This document shows, in pieces, positions 24,044-34,125 of a stretch of DNA of 64,000 bases. Where the stretch lies: positions 12,043 through 76,042 of the forward strand of contig DATKAJ010000105.1 in assembly GCA_035498175.1 (NCBI GenBank), given 5' to 3'. The stretch is from JALORV01 sp035498175. Lineage in GTDB: Bacteria > Pseudomonadota > Gammaproteobacteria > Burkholderiales > Burkholderiaceae_F. A program made the position numbers and the translations under genes. Numbering within the stretch: the stretch's first letter is position 1; every line of letters begins with the position of its first letter. The notes under the pieces are model-generated. The model was given only the letters and a program-made list of their open reading frames with translations. It was not told where the DNA came from and ran no database searches.

Positions 24044-24235
24044 CGTTTCCTGCGGCAGGCAGCGGCGCGGTGGCACACGAACCGGGGTCGCGCGAGGGCT
24101 GACCTCGCGCCGAGGTCGCGGCACCGCGGCCGGTCCAGATCTGTGCCGGATCAATGCGCACTCCGGGGCAAGGTCTAGGGTGGGGAACAAATGGCTCGCC
24201 TGTTTGCGCCGAGCCCCGCCTGCGAGGAGGTCGCG

Positions 24236-25762
24236 ATGAAACTCAAGCCCATGTCCCCCGGGGATGCCGCGTGGTTCCACATGGACGGGCCCGCCAACAC
24301 GGCAGTGATCACCAGCATCATGCTCACCCGCACGCCGGTCGACTTCGAGGCGGTCAAGCGCCTCTACAAGGAGCGGCTGCCGCGCTTCGAACGCTTCACC
24401 CAGCGCGTGGTCGAGCGTGGCCTGCCGTTCGCGACGCCGCACTGGGAGGCGATGCCTGACTTCTCGGTTGAGCAGCAGATGCATCACGTGGCGTTGCCGC
24501 CGCCGGGCGACGACGCTGCGCTGGTCGAGCTGATCAGCGACCTCGCCAGCACGCCGATAGACCGCACGCGCCCGCTGTGGGATGTGCACCTGGTCGATGG
24601 CGTGGGTGGCGGCAGCGCACTGATCACGCGCATGCATCACTGCATTGCCGACGGCACCGCCACCAAACTGATCACCGACGCGCTGTTCGGCAATGGGATC
24701 AACACCTCGAACGTGCCGGCGCGGGAAGCACCCGCCGCCGGCCGCGCAGAGAACTCGCCGGGCGTGGTCGAACAATTACTGGCGCCGGTGCTCGACACCG
24801 CGCAGCGTTCGGTCGGGCAACTGCGCGACGCGCTCAGCGCCACCGTCGAGGCCGCCTCGCACCCGCAGGAGTCGCTGCGCAAGGCGGGCTTCGCACTCGC
24901 GGGCGCCGGCATGTTGGCCGGCGAACTACTGCGCACGGACGACCCGCCCTCGCCGCTGAAAGGCGAGTTCGGGCTGAAGAAGCGCGTGGCGTGGTCCGCG
25001 CCGGTGGCGCTCGCTGACGTGAAGGCGATCGGCGCGCCGCTGGGCGCGAAGATCAACGATGTGCTGGTTGCCGGCATGACCGGGGCCCTGCGTACCTATC
25101 TGCGCCGGCGCGGCGAGGACGTCGACCACACGACGGTGCGCGCGATGGTCCCTGTGGACCTGCGCCCGCCCGAGCGCGCGAACGAGCTCGGCAACTACTT
25201 CGGCATCGTGCTGCTGGATCTCGCTATTCGCAGCAGGCAACGGCTGCAGCGCGTGCGGGCCACCAAGGCCAACATGAGCGCGCTGAAACAATCGCCCGAG
25301 CCGCTGGCCGCGCTGATGCTGTTCAACGTGATGGGCCGCGTGCCCAAGGCGCTTGAAGACCTGTCGGGGCGGATGTTCCAGCGCAAGGCGAGCGTGGTCA
25401 TGACCAACGTCGCCGGGGCCACTGAGCCGCTGCACCTGGTCGGCGTGCCGATCGAGCGCGTGATGTTCTGGGTACCGCACCCTGGCACGGAGCTGGGCGT
25501 GGGCATCAGCATCCTGAGCTACTGCGGTAGCGCCACGCTGGGGGTGATCTCCGATGCACGGCTCCTGCCGGACCCGGAAGCGATCACGCAGGAGTTCAAC
25601 CGCGAATTCGCGGCAATGCTCAAGGCGGTGCGGGAGAAGCAGGAGACCACGAACAAGGCAGCGAGCCGCGGTGAGCCCGCGATCAGAAAGCGCGCCGCGC
25701 GAACGACGCCAGTCGCCCAGCGCACGAAGCCTGCGCGGCCGCGTCAGCGCGCCGCAGCCTGA
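24236..25762 (+). CDS. Wax ester synthase/diacylglycerol acyltransferase (WS/DGAT) 1
   Basis: A 508-residue bifunctional acyltransferase of the AtfA family, which esterifies fatty alcohols or diacylglycerol with acyl-CoA at the membrane to make storage lipid. The active site HHxxxDG is His134-His135-CIA-Asp139-Gly140. The conserved start (LKPMSPGDAAWFHMD) and the PLWDVHLVDG block are present. GAGGAGG five bases before the ATG at 24236 fixes the start. A basic Arg/Lys/Ala-rich tail of about 40 residues follows the domain. It opens a cluster with two more WS/DGATs and two alpha/beta hydrolases. Confidence 0.93.
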   Translation: MKLKPMSPGDAAWFHMDGPANTAVITSIMLTRTPVDFEAVKRLYKERLPRFERFTQRVVERGLPFATPHWEAMPDFSVEQQMHHVALPPPGDDAALVELISDLASTPIDRTRPLWDVHLVDGVGGGSALITRMHHCIADGTATKLITDALFGNGINTSNVPAREAPAAGRAENSPGVVEQLLAPVLDTAQRSVGQLRDALSATVEAASHPQESLRKAGFALAGAGMLAGELLRTDDPPSPLKGEFGLKKRVAWSAPVALADVKAIGAPLGAKINDVLVAGMTGALRTYLRRRGEDVDHTTVRAMVPVDLRPPERANELGNYFGIVLLDLAIRSRQRLQRVRATKANMSALKQSPEPLAALMLFNVMGRVPKALEDLSGRMFQRKASVVMTNVAGATEPLHLVGVPIERVMFWVPHPGTELGVGISILSYCGSATLGVISDARLLPDPEAITQEFNREFAAMLKAVREKQETTNKAASRGEPAIRKRAARTTPVAQRTKPARPRQRAAA

Positions 25763-26035
25763 CGCACGTGTGCCCGTCAGTGGGGTCGTACATCGGACCG
25801 TCGATCAGCGCGCCCGTCGGAAAGGATGACACTGCCGACCTCGCAATAGGCGCCGCCACTTCAGCGCCGTGCCGCAGGCATCGAGCGGAGCGCGTACCGA
25901 GGCGCCGCCAGGCTGAGCCGCTCGTCGAGCGGCCGAGGAACGTCTTAGTGTGATTCGAGTGATGCCTCAATTGACCGTTCGGAGGGTGAGGATGCGAGGT
26001 ACGCTTGATCAGTCCGATCAGGGACCTGGAACCAG

Positions 26036-26857
26036 ATGACGAAGAGACAGACCTACGTCGGCAAGCCGCGCCTGCTGCACCAGGTGATCGAGCCGCGTGC
26101 CCTTCTCGAGGTGGCAGCGCTGCCATGGAACCTTCCCATGCTCGCGCGGACGCCGCGCGGCGACGGCCACCCGGTGCTGCTGTTGCCCGGCTTCATGGCG
26201 GACGAGGGCACGCTGATCGTGCTCAAGCTCTTTCTGCAGAACCGCGGCTACGAGGTCCAGACGTGGGGCTTCGGGCGCAACGTCGGATTCAGCAGCAGGC
26301 ACGCCAGCGCGCTCGAGCAGAAGATCCGCTACATGCACTACAAGAGCGGCCGCAAGGTGAGCCTCGTGGGCTGGAGCCTGGGCGGCATGTTCGGCCTGTA
26401 CGCCGCGCATCAGGCCGCGGAGTGCGTCCGTTCCGTGATCACGCTCGGCAGTCCGGTGAGCCATGACCGCGGCGGCAGCCAGTCGCCGTCGCTCGTCAAG
26501 GCACTTTATCGGCTCATTTCTCATCCGATGGGAACATCGGCACACCTGGCGCAGGCGCGCGCCAAATATCTCCATCAGCCGAAGACGCTGCCGGTGCCGA
26601 TCTCGTGCATCTACTCCCTGACAGACGGCGTCGTGCCGCCACAGGAGGCGACCATCGACGGCAACCCAGCGCTGCACGAAAACATCCGTGTGCCGGGCAG
26701 CCACCTCGGTCTGGGGTTCAACCCGCTCGTGCTCTGGGTCGTCGCTGACCGACTCGCGCAGCCCGAGGACCAGTGGCGGCCGTTCGCGCCACCGGCCGGG
26801 CTGCTCGGGCGGATCTACCGCCTGACGACTTCTTCGCTCCGCGCCGCACCCGGCTAG
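26036..26857 (+). CDS. Alpha/beta hydrolase (lipase-like)
   Basis: A 273-residue hydrolase. Oxyanion-side VLLLPGFM, nucleophile elbow GWSLGG with Ser114, an acidic residue in SLTDGVVPP and His in PGSHLGLG give a complete catalytic triad. It resembles esterases found beside WS/DGAT genes and distantly PhaC-type hydrolases, so a lipid ester substrate is likely. The 273 bp upstream hold no gene. Its last 140 bp overlap the end of the convergent WS/DGAT gene on the other strand. Both frames look genuine there, since the C-terminal residues are protein-like. Confidence 0.87.
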   Translation: MTKRQTYVGKPRLLHQVIEPRALLEVAALPWNLPMLARTPRGDGHPVLLLPGFMADEGTLIVLKLFLQNRGYEVQTWGFGRNVGFSSRHASALEQKIRYMHYKSGRKVSLVGWSLGGMFGLYAAHQAAECVRSVITLGSPVSHDRGGSQSPSLVKALYRLISHPMGTSAHLAQARAKYLHQPKTLPVPISCIYSLTDGVVPPQEATIDGNPALHENIRVPGSHLGLGFNPLVLWVVADRLAQPEDQWRPFAPPAGLLGRIYRLTTSSLRAAPG

Positions 26858-28304
26858 CAGCTGGCCTGGCGGCCGCCTTCGACCGCGCACGCTTGCGGGC
26901 AAGGGCCAGGTACTCCTGGAAGCAGTCGCGCACGCACTGCGCGAAGGCCTCCGGATCCGGCATCTGCTCGCGGCACGACGTGGGCGATACGATGATCTTC
27001 CCGTCGTAGCTCGTCACCGCGAAGACCAGGCCGAGTCCGTCGTTGATCGGCATGATCGCGGAGAAGTACGTCATGCGGGCGCCGTTGAGGTAGAGCGGAA
27101 CAGACGGGCCCGGCACGTTGGTAAACGCGCAGTTCGCGATTGGCGCGCGCCGACCCGCCCCGAGCAGCGCGCTGCCGAGCAATTTGCCCGTGATCGCCAG
27201 CGTGGCCGCCGGTGCCTGCGTTCCGATGTCGGTGAGCTCGCGCGCGCCGATCGCTCGCGCGATGAGCGCTGAAGACGCGGTCTGCCCCTTGATGAACGCC
27301 AGTCGCTTCACCGGGTCGACGATGTTCATGCCCAGCATCACGTGCTCCCACTGCACTCCGGGTCGGCTGCCGGGCGCGGCCTCCGGGTCGGGCACGTAGA
27401 AGGGAATCAGCGTCGACAGATCCTTCGCCGGCAGCTCGTCGTTGGCTTCGAGGTACCGGCGCAGCCCGCCTGCGCATACGGCGAGAACGGCATCGTTGAT
27501 CTTGGCGCCGGGGACGAGCCGGCGAATCTCGCGGAACTCGCTGAGCAGGAAGCGCCGGGTCTCGAACACCCGGTAGGGCGACACGATGGCATTGAAGCGC
27601 GTCACCGGCAGCGCTTCGTGCCTTTGCAGCAACTCGGCGGCGAACGAACGGGCGGCCGGAGCCAGGCTCCCGAGCACATTCGCGAACGGGCGCACCAGCC
27701 GTTGCGGCGAGGTCACCGTGTGCATGACGCCACGGCAGACGAGCTCGAGCGCACCCGGCGATGACTCCGGGAACCACGGCTCGGGCGGCTCCGACTTCGG
27801 CGGCTGCGCCGTCGTGTCGTGCAGCAGCGTGATGATCGCGGTGCCGCGCCTGACATCGATCGCCGCGTGGTGCAGTTTGGTCAGCAACGCGAAGCTGTCC
27901 TTCGGCAGGTCGAGCAGGCTGTCGAGGCCTTCGATCAGGTAGATCTCCCACAGAGGCCGCTTGAGGTCGAGCGGCCGCGCGTGGATGCGCGAGGTCTGGA
28001 TGCAGAACTGGCGCCAGTCACCCGGCTTCGGCAGCGCGACGTGGCGCACGTGATATTCGAGGTCGAAGTTCTCGTCCTCGATCCAGTAAGGCTCGTCGAG
28101 CCCGAACGGCACGTTGCGAAGTTTCTGCCGGAAGACCGGCGAGCGGTGCAGCCGGCTCTGCACGAGCGCCAGCAGGCTCTTGAACTGGAGCCTGCCGCCG
28201 GGTGCCGTCGACGGGTCGTAGATCTGGATGAGACTGACGTTCGAATTGGCATGGGCGCTCTCGGAAGCGACGAAGAGCGCATCGTCATGGCTGAGCTGGC
28301 GCAT
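26718..28304 (-). CDS. WS/DGAT acyltransferase 2 with altered HHxxxDG motif
   Basis: A 528-residue WS/DGAT-family protein. The active-site stretch reads His145-His146-AAI-Asp150-Val151, so the catalytic His and Asp are kept but the final Gly is Val. The family start (MRQLSHDDALFVASE) and RPLWEIYLIEGL are present. The last 60 residues are a basic Ala/Arg/Lys tail that overlaps the convergent hydrolase gene by 140 bp. The tail may be longer than in relatives because an earlier stop was lost. It lies 68 bp downstream of WS/DGAT 3 on the same strand. Confidence 0.9.
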   Translation of the reverse strand: MRQLSHDDALFVASESAHANSNVSLIQIYDPSTAPGGRLQFKSLLALVQSRLHRSPVFRQKLRNVPFGLDEPYWIEDENFDLEYHVRHVALPKPGDWRQFCIQTSRIHARPLDLKRPLWEIYLIEGLDSLLDLPKDSFALLTKLHHAAIDVRRGTAIITLLHDTTAQPPKSEPPEPWFPESSPGALELVCRGVMHTVTSPQRLVRPFANVLGSLAPAARSFAAELLQRHEALPVTRFNAIVSPYRVFETRRFLLSEFREIRRLVPGAKINDAVLAVCAGGLRRYLEANDELPAKDLSTLIPFYVPDPEAAPGSRPGVQWEHVMLGMNIVDPVKRLAFIKGQTASSALIARAIGARELTDIGTQAPAATLAITGKLLGSALLGAGRRAPIANCAFTNVPGPSVPLYLNGARMTYFSAIMPINDGLGLVFAVTSYDGKIIVSPTSCREQMPDPEAFAQCVRDCFQEYLALARKRARSKAAARPAASRVRRGAKKSSGGRSARAARPVARTAATGPRAARVGQRRPRARAG

Positions 28305-28372
28305 GTGGGCGGGTTCCTGCTGCGGCCGGCCGGCGCCGCACTGTCGAGGTGTCGATTATCAATGCCGGGAGG

Positions 28373-29848
28373 TTACGCAAAGCCCGGAGAAAGCCGCCCC
28401 GGACGCCCGGCGGCGGGCCGGCGGGCACTGCGAGGCTTCGCCATGTGGGATTTCCCGATCAGTTCGTCAAAGGTCACTGCGAGCGCGTGCGACAACTCGC
28501 GCGCATCGGGCACTGCGCTGCGTGCCGTCGTGAACCCGAAATCCATCGCTCCGGCATAACTCATCATCGTGATATTGAGCCCCACGCCATGTTCGACGAT
28601 CGACATCGGCCAGTAAGTGCGCATGCGCGCGCCAGCCGCGTACAGCGGAACCTGCGGCCCCGGGATATTGGAGACGACCACGTTGGCGAGCGGCGGCATC
28701 ACTCCGCTGATTCTCGAGCGCTCGAACAGCGTGGCGAGTCCCTGCAATGCCCACGGCGTCGCGATCGACGGAAAGTCCGTCGGCATGACGCCCTTGGCAC
28801 GCTGCACCATCGCCTTGACCGCACCGGCCGAGTCGCGGATTGCGCGCAGGCGCCGTACCGGATCGGCGATGTTCGAGTGCAGATTCACCACCGGCATCGT
28901 GGCCTGGGTGGTGTATTCGGTGTTGTCGGCCGCGCGTAGCGAGATCGGCATCGCCGCGGTCAGCGGCTTCTCCGGGATGCCGCCGTGATGCGCGAGGTAG
29001 CGCCGCAGCGTACCGCTGCACAGCGCGAGCATGATGTCGTTGAGCTTAGCGTCGTGAGCCGCTGCGAGCTGCTTGAGGACGTCGAGCGGCAGCGAGAGCC
29101 CGGCGAAACCGCGCTCAGCCGTGATCGGCACGTTCAGTGGCGTGCGCGGGCCGAACGCGAAGTTCTGCCCCAGTGGCCCTTTGCCAGCGTCACCCGGTCC
29201 CGACGCGCCGAACATGCCGGCCAGCGTGCGCACGACATCGGGCAGGTGGCGCACGAGCTTCACGTACTGGCCGGCATCGTGCCGGAGCGCGGCGGCGGCG
29301 AGTTCGGCCATCCCCGGGTGCTCGCCGTGGCCCGCGTCGGTGCGTTGCGGGCGCGACACGGCACGCGGCCGCGGCGTCAGGTCATACATTGCGCGCGCCA
29401 GCAGCACGGCGGCCTGACCGTCGAGCGCGGCGTGGTGCGCCTTCATGTAATAGCCGACCTGCCCGCTCTGCAACCCGTCGATCACGTGCACGCGCCACAG
29501 CGGCCGGCTGCGATCCATCAGTTCGGAGTGCAGGCGCGCCGCGCAGTCCTCGAACTGCGCCAGCGTGCCCGGCGGCGGCAGCGTCACGCGCTGCACGTGA
29601 TAGTCGAGGTCGACGTCATCGTCATGGATCCACACCGGGCCGGCGAACTGCAACGGCATCGGCGCGAGCTTGCGCTGGAAAAGCGGCACCAGATGCAGGC
29701 GCCTGGCGAGCTGCCGTTTGATCCTTGCCTGAAAGTCGCCGCGGTAGCCCCGCGGCAGGTCAAACAGGTGCAGCGAAGCGACGTGCATCGGTGTCGCGGG
29801 TGTTTCCAGGTACAGAAACGCGCTGTCGATACCGCTCAAGGATTTCAT
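28373..29848 (-). CDS. WS/DGAT acyltransferase 3
   Basis: A 491-residue acyltransferase with the intact motif His138-His139-AAL-Asp143-Gly144 and the typical start MKSLSGIDSAFLYLET. The conserved C-terminal NIPGPQVPLYAAGA and MSYAGAMDFGF are also seen. GGAGGAG nine bases before the ATG supports this start. The frame continues about 94 codons further upstream, but that part is not protein-like. With copies 1 and 2 it gives three paralogues within 6 kb, which suggests duplication and perhaps different alcohol or diacylglycerol preferences. A basic tail is again present. Confidence 0.93.
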   Translation of the reverse strand: MKSLSGIDSAFLYLETPATPMHVASLHLFDLPRGYRGDFQARIKRQLARRLHLVPLFQRKLAPMPLQFAGPVWIHDDDVDLDYHVQRVTLPPPGTLAQFEDCAARLHSELMDRSRPLWRVHVIDGLQSGQVGYYMKAHHAALDGQAAVLLARAMYDLTPRPRAVSRPQRTDAGHGEHPGMAELAAAALRHDAGQYVKLVRHLPDVVRTLAGMFGASGPGDAGKGPLGQNFAFGPRTPLNVPITAERGFAGLSLPLDVLKQLAAAHDAKLNDIMLALCSGTLRRYLAHHGGIPEKPLTAAMPISLRAADNTEYTTQATMPVVNLHSNIADPVRRLRAIRDSAGAVKAMVQRAKGVMPTDFPSIATPWALQGLATLFERSRISGVMPPLANVVVSNIPGPQVPLYAAGARMRTYWPMSIVEHGVGLNITMMSYAGAMDFGFTTARSAVPDARELSHALAVTFDELIGKSHMAKPRSARRPAAGRPGRLSPGFA

Positions 29849-30120
29849 CAGCCTCGACTCCTCCCGGGGTCCGCGGCAAGCCTGTTGCGGGCTTGCCCGC
29901 TCGGCACTCACCGGGCAGATGATCATGCTGCTCGCCCCTGACGTTGAGGCCATGAGGACGGTCAAGCGCAGGCGACTGTTACGGACATCGGCCGTAGCCG
30001 CGGCGCGTTGTCCGTGTATGCGGCGCAAAGCCCGCCGTGCGCTGAGCCAGATCAAGGCCAGCCGCCGAAGCTGCCCGGCCTCGGCCTCCCGGGCGCGCGA
30101 CCGCGCGCCACAATCGCCGC

Positions 30121-31251
30121 ATGGCCGCACGCCTCGTGTTCCTGGTGCCGGGCTTCTTTGGTTTCACTTCGGTCGGCGCGGTGAGTTATTTCGAGGACGT
30201 GGAGCAGACACTCGGCCGCGCGCTGAAGCTGCGCGGTGCCGAGGCGCGCATCGTGCGCTGCCAGACCCAGCCGACTGCCTCGATTCCGCGCCGTGCGGAC
30301 GCCCTGCGGCGCCAGGTGCTGCGCAGCGGCGGCCTGGCCGCCAGGGAACTGCACTTCATCGGCCACTCCACCGGCGGGCTCGACGTGCGCATGCTGCTGG
30401 CCCCGGGCGTGAAGATCGCGAGCGATGGCGCCGAGCGCATCGCCCGCCTCACGCGGACCGCGATCTCGGTGGCCACGCCCCACCACGGCACGCCGCTCGC
30501 CAACGACTTCGTCACCGTGCAGGGGCAGCGGCTGCTGCTGGTGCTCAGCGCGCTGGCGACCTCCGGCGAGGGGCGCGGGATCATCCTCGCCGCGGCCCGG
30601 GCGCTCGCGGCGATCGCGCGGCTCGATGACTGGTTCGGGCGCGGCGAAGGCCCGCTCGATCGCATCGCCGAGGCGCTGCTGCGCAAGATCCGCCTCGGCC
30701 GCGGCAGCGCGTTGTGGCGGTACCTGGACGAGATCAAGCGCGACCAGGGGGCCGTGCTGCAGCTAACGCCCGAGGGCATAGCGCTCTTCGATGCCGCGGT
30801 GGTCGACCGCAGCGCCATCGACTACGCCTGCGTCGTCGCCGGCGTGCCCAAGCCGCGCATAGAGCTGGCGCCCGCGCAGTTGCTCGACCCGGAGTACATC
30901 GCGCTGCGCGCGCTGTTCAGGGTGCTGCACGCGCTGACCGCGCTTCCGCACCCGCACTACCCTTACCCGAAGCCGGGCGCGCCCGTACAGCGGCGGCTCG
31001 ACCGTGCGCTGGGCTTTGCGGTGACGCAGGCCACCAATGACGGCATCGTGCCGACGCTGAGCCAGCTCCAAGGCCGCCTGCTGCACGCGGCACGCGCCGA
31101 CCACCTCGACGTGGTGGGGCACTACACGCTGGCCAGCGGACGCACCGCGGACTGGCTGCCCTCCGGCGCCGGCTTCACGCCGGAGAAATTCAGCGCCACC
31201 TGGGAGGCCGTCGCCGCCGCGATCGCGGCCAACCGCCGCAAGACGCGCTGA
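30121..31251 (+). CDS. Alpha/beta-fold esterase/lipase (PGAP1-like)
   Basis: A 376-residue hydrolase with N-terminal LVFLVPGFFGF, the nucleophile elbow GHSTGG (Ser83), an ATPHHGTPLA block typical of triacylglycerol lipase/PGAP1-like proteins, an Asp in TNDGIVPT and His in ADHLDVVGHY. No signal peptide is seen, so it should act in the cytoplasm, plausibly on storage lipid made by the neighbouring acyltransferases. It is divergent from WS/DGAT 3 across 272 bp. No strong ribosome site precedes the ATG. Confidence 0.85.
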   Translation: MAARLVFLVPGFFGFTSVGAVSYFEDVEQTLGRALKLRGAEARIVRCQTQPTASIPRRADALRRQVLRSGGLAARELHFIGHSTGGLDVRMLLAPGVKIASDGAERIARLTRTAISVATPHHGTPLANDFVTVQGQRLLLVLSALATSGEGRGIILAAARALAAIARLDDWFGRGEGPLDRIAEALLRKIRLGRGSALWRYLDEIKRDQGAVLQLTPEGIALFDAAVVDRSAIDYACVVAGVPKPRIELAPAQLLDPEYIALRALFRVLHALTALPHPHYPYPKPGAPVQRRLDRALGFAVTQATNDGIVPTLSQLQGRLLHAARADHLDVVGHYTLASGRTADWLPSGAGFTPEKFSATWEAVAAAIAANRRKTR

Positions 31252-31427
31252 CCGATAGGCAAGACCAGCACCAGGCGGTGAGGGCGGCGTGAGCTTGCGC
31301 CGCGCCGGCCGTGATCCGGGTTACTCATCTGGACCCCGGGGTACCACTCCTCATTGCTTACCGACAGAACGATCCCGTTCGCGGCCCAGTACTATCGCGC
31401 GCGGCATCTGAGAGGGAGCCGGCCCGG

Positions 31428-33486
31428 ATGGCAACGGCCGAACAGCGCGCGCGGGTCAACATCGACAGGCTTCTGCAGCAGGCCGGCTGGTCAGTTCAGG
31501 ATTTCAAAGCGGCCGACATCCATGCCGCGCGCGGTGTGGCGCTGCGCGAGTTCCTGCTGAACGAGGGCTTCGGCAAGGCTGATTACCTGCTGTACGTCGA
31601 CGGCAAAGCCGCGGGCGTAATAGAAGCCAAGAAGGCGGGAGCGACGCTCACCGGCGTCGAAGTCCAATCCGGCAAGTACGCACAAGGCCTGCCCGCGAGT
31701 CTGCCGGCGTGGCGCCGCCCGTTGCCCTTCATCTACGAGAGCACCGGCGCCGAGACCCACTTCACCAACGCGCTCGACCCCGAGCCGCGCGCCCGTAAAC
31801 GTCTTCGCTTTCCACAAGCCCGAAACGCTGGCCGAGTGGCTGAATGAACTGCCGCAGGCCACCGTCCTGACGACAGGCAGCGGCCCGGCGGCCAATCAAG
31901 CCGAGTTCGCTCCCGCCACGTTCCTCGCCCGCGTCCGCGCGATGCCCGAGTTGGTGACCGAATGGGGCGGCCACCATCTCTGGCCTGCCCAGATCACCGC
32001 GATCCGCAACCTGGAGAAGAGCCTCGCGCAGGGTCGCCCGCGTGCGCTGATCCAGATGGCCACCGGCTCCGGCAAGACCTTCACCGCCATCAGCTTCATC
32101 TACCGACTCATCAAGTACGCCGGCGCGCGGCGCGTGCTATTCCTGGTGGACCGCGGCAACCTCGGCCGCCAGACCAAGAAGGAGTTCGACCAGTACGTCT
32201 CGCCCGTCAACAACTTCAAGTTCGGCGAGGAGTACATCGTCCAGCACCTGAGCGACAACAATCTGGACAAGACCGCACGCGTGGTCATCAGCACCATTCA
32301 GCGCATGTTCAGCATGCTCAAGGGCCGCGAGTTGCCCGAAGACCTGGACGAAGCCTCAGGCTCCGCACTCGACAGCCTGGTGTCCGCGCAAGAGCCCATC
32401 GACTACAACCCCGCCATCCCGATCGAAACCTTCGACATCATCGTCACCGACGAAGCGCACCGCTCCATCTACAACCTGTGGCGGCAGGTGCTTGAGTATT
32501 TCGACGCCAGCCTGATCGGTCTCACCGCCACGCCCAGCAAGCAGACCTTCGGCTTCTTCAACCAGAACCTGGTGATGGAGTACGGCCACGAGCAGGCTGT
32601 GGCCGACGGCGTCAACGTCAACTATGACGTCTACCGCATCCGCACCCAGGTGAGCGAGGCCGGCGGCAAAGTCGACGCCGGCTTCTTCATCGACTACCGC
32701 GACAAGCTCACCCGCAAGACCCGTTGGGAAGAACTCGACGAGGAGTTCGCCTACGACCCCAACCAGCTCGACCACGACGTGGTGGCAGTGGACCAGATCC
32801 GCACGTTGGTGCGCACCTTTCGCGGCAGACTGCCCACCGAGATCTTTCCCGGCCGCACCGAGGTGCCCAAGACGCTGATCTTCGCCAAGGACGACAGTCA
32901 CGCAGAAGACATCGTCAAGATCGTGCGCGAAGAGTTCGGCAAGGGCAACGAGTTCGCGCAGAAGATCACCTACCGCACCACGGGCGAAACGCCCGAGCGC
33001 CTGATCGCTGCCTTCCGCAACAGCTAGCACCCGAGAGTCGCCGTCACCGTCGACATGATCGCCACCGGCACCGACATCAAGCCGCTGGAGATCGTGATGT
33101 TCATGCGCGCGGTGAAGAGCCGCACCTTCTTCGAGCAGATGAAGGGCCGCGGCGTGCGCGTGATCAACCCGGCCGATCTGCAAAGCGTCACGCCCGACGC
33201 CAAGGCCAAGGATCACTTCGTCATCGTGGACTGCGTGGGCGTGTGCGAGCGGGACATGACCGACTCCCGCCCGATGGACCAGCAGAAGTCCGTGCCGCTG
33301 GAAAAGCTGCTGCAGGCCGTCGCACTCGGCAACACCGAGCCCGACGTGCTCTCCTCGGTGGCCGCCCGCCTCGCCCGCCTGGAGAAAGACTTGCCCGCCA
33401 CCGCCCAGGCCCGCATCGCCCAGGGCCACAGTGGCGACGCGAAACAGTCTGGGCGCTATCGCCACGCTCCTTCAACTTCCGCCTGA
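31428..33486 (+). pseudogene. hsdR: Type I restriction endonuclease subunit R (hsdR), broken and truncated
   Basis: Remnant of an EcoEI-like HsdR. The N-terminal nuclease motif (VDGKAAGVIEAKKAG) lies in one frame up to about 31790. Then the frame shifts by one base and continues with VFAFHKPETLAEW, Walker A ATGSGKT, DEAH and LTATPSK. An in-frame amber TAG at 33025-33027 interrupts RNS-HPRVAVTVDM, after which the same frame goes on (ATGTDIKPLE, MKGRGVRVI). Similarity stops near 33420, where the sequence passes into mrr. The C-terminal assembly region is gone, and no hsdM or hsdS is nearby. It cannot make a working enzyme without frameshifting and readthrough. Confidence 0.85.
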
Positions 33487-34054
33487 CGCGGCGGAGGAGA
33501 TCGAGCGCTTGCTTTCCGGCCAGCCGCCACTGAAGGGTGTAATCGCGCCGCCCCATGAGGAGGATGAAACACAGGTCGACCTCCTCTACAAGGACGTTCA
33601 GGGGAAGGCATTCGAGTTCATGAAGGACAAGGTGAGCAAGCTTCAATGGGACGAATTGCAGGAGCTGGTTGCAGGCCTGCTGCGCGCGATGGGCTACAAG
33701 ACACGCGTTTCGCCCAGCGGCCCTGACCGGGGCAAAGACATCGTTGCTTCCCCCGACGGGTTTGGGTTCGAAAGCCCGCGCATCATCGTCGAGGTGAAGC
33801 ACCGTACCGGCAGCGCGATGGGCTCACAGGAAGTCCGGAGCTTTCTCGGAGGCCGGCACAAGGACGACAAAGGTCTGTACGTCAGTACGGGTGGGTTCTC
33901 GAAAGACGCACGCTACGAAGCCGAACGCGCGAGTATCCCGCTGACGTTGATGGATCTCGATGATCTGGTCACGGCCGTTCTTGAGCACTACGAGCAGATG
34001 GACGCTGATGCTCAAAGGCTCTTAGCGCTCCGCAAGATCTACTGGCCGGGCTGA
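33431..34054 (+). pseudogene. mrr: Mrr-type restriction endonuclease lacking its N-terminal domain
   Basis: The reading frame of 207 residues begins at a GTG with no ribosome site. It starts with TRNSLGAIATLLQL, which in full-length Mrr-like proteins is the end of the N-terminal DNA-recognition domain. It continues through a linker to the Mrr catalytic domain, with PSGPDRGKDIVASPDG and IIVEVKHR forming the PD-(D/E)xK core, ending KIYWPG. The 5' part is missing exactly where hsdR similarity ends, so the two halves appear joined by a deletion. The catalytic domain itself is intact, so some residual product is possible. Confidence 0.75.
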
Positions 34055-34085
34055 CCAGACATCCCGACCGCCAGACTTGCTGGTT

Positions 34086-34123
34086 GATCTCAATTTGAGT
34101 ACATTTGCTCTCAAACTGAGATC
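34086..34123. promoter_or_regulatory. 38-bp operator-like palindrome before the HTH-nucleotidyltransferase
   Basis: GATCTCAATTTGAG (34086-34099) and CTCAAACTGAGATC (34110-34123) are 14-bp inverted arms with one mismatch and a 10-base spacer, ending two bases before the ATG. The gene behind it has an N-terminal DNA-binding domain, so autorepression is likely. The right arm also contains the probable GAG ribosome site. Confidence 0.7.
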
Positions 34124-34125
34124 AC

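Noticed and set aside
31428..34054. A working type I restriction-modification system
   Set aside because: hsdR has a frameshift, an amber stop and a lost 3' end; no hsdM or hsdS is present.
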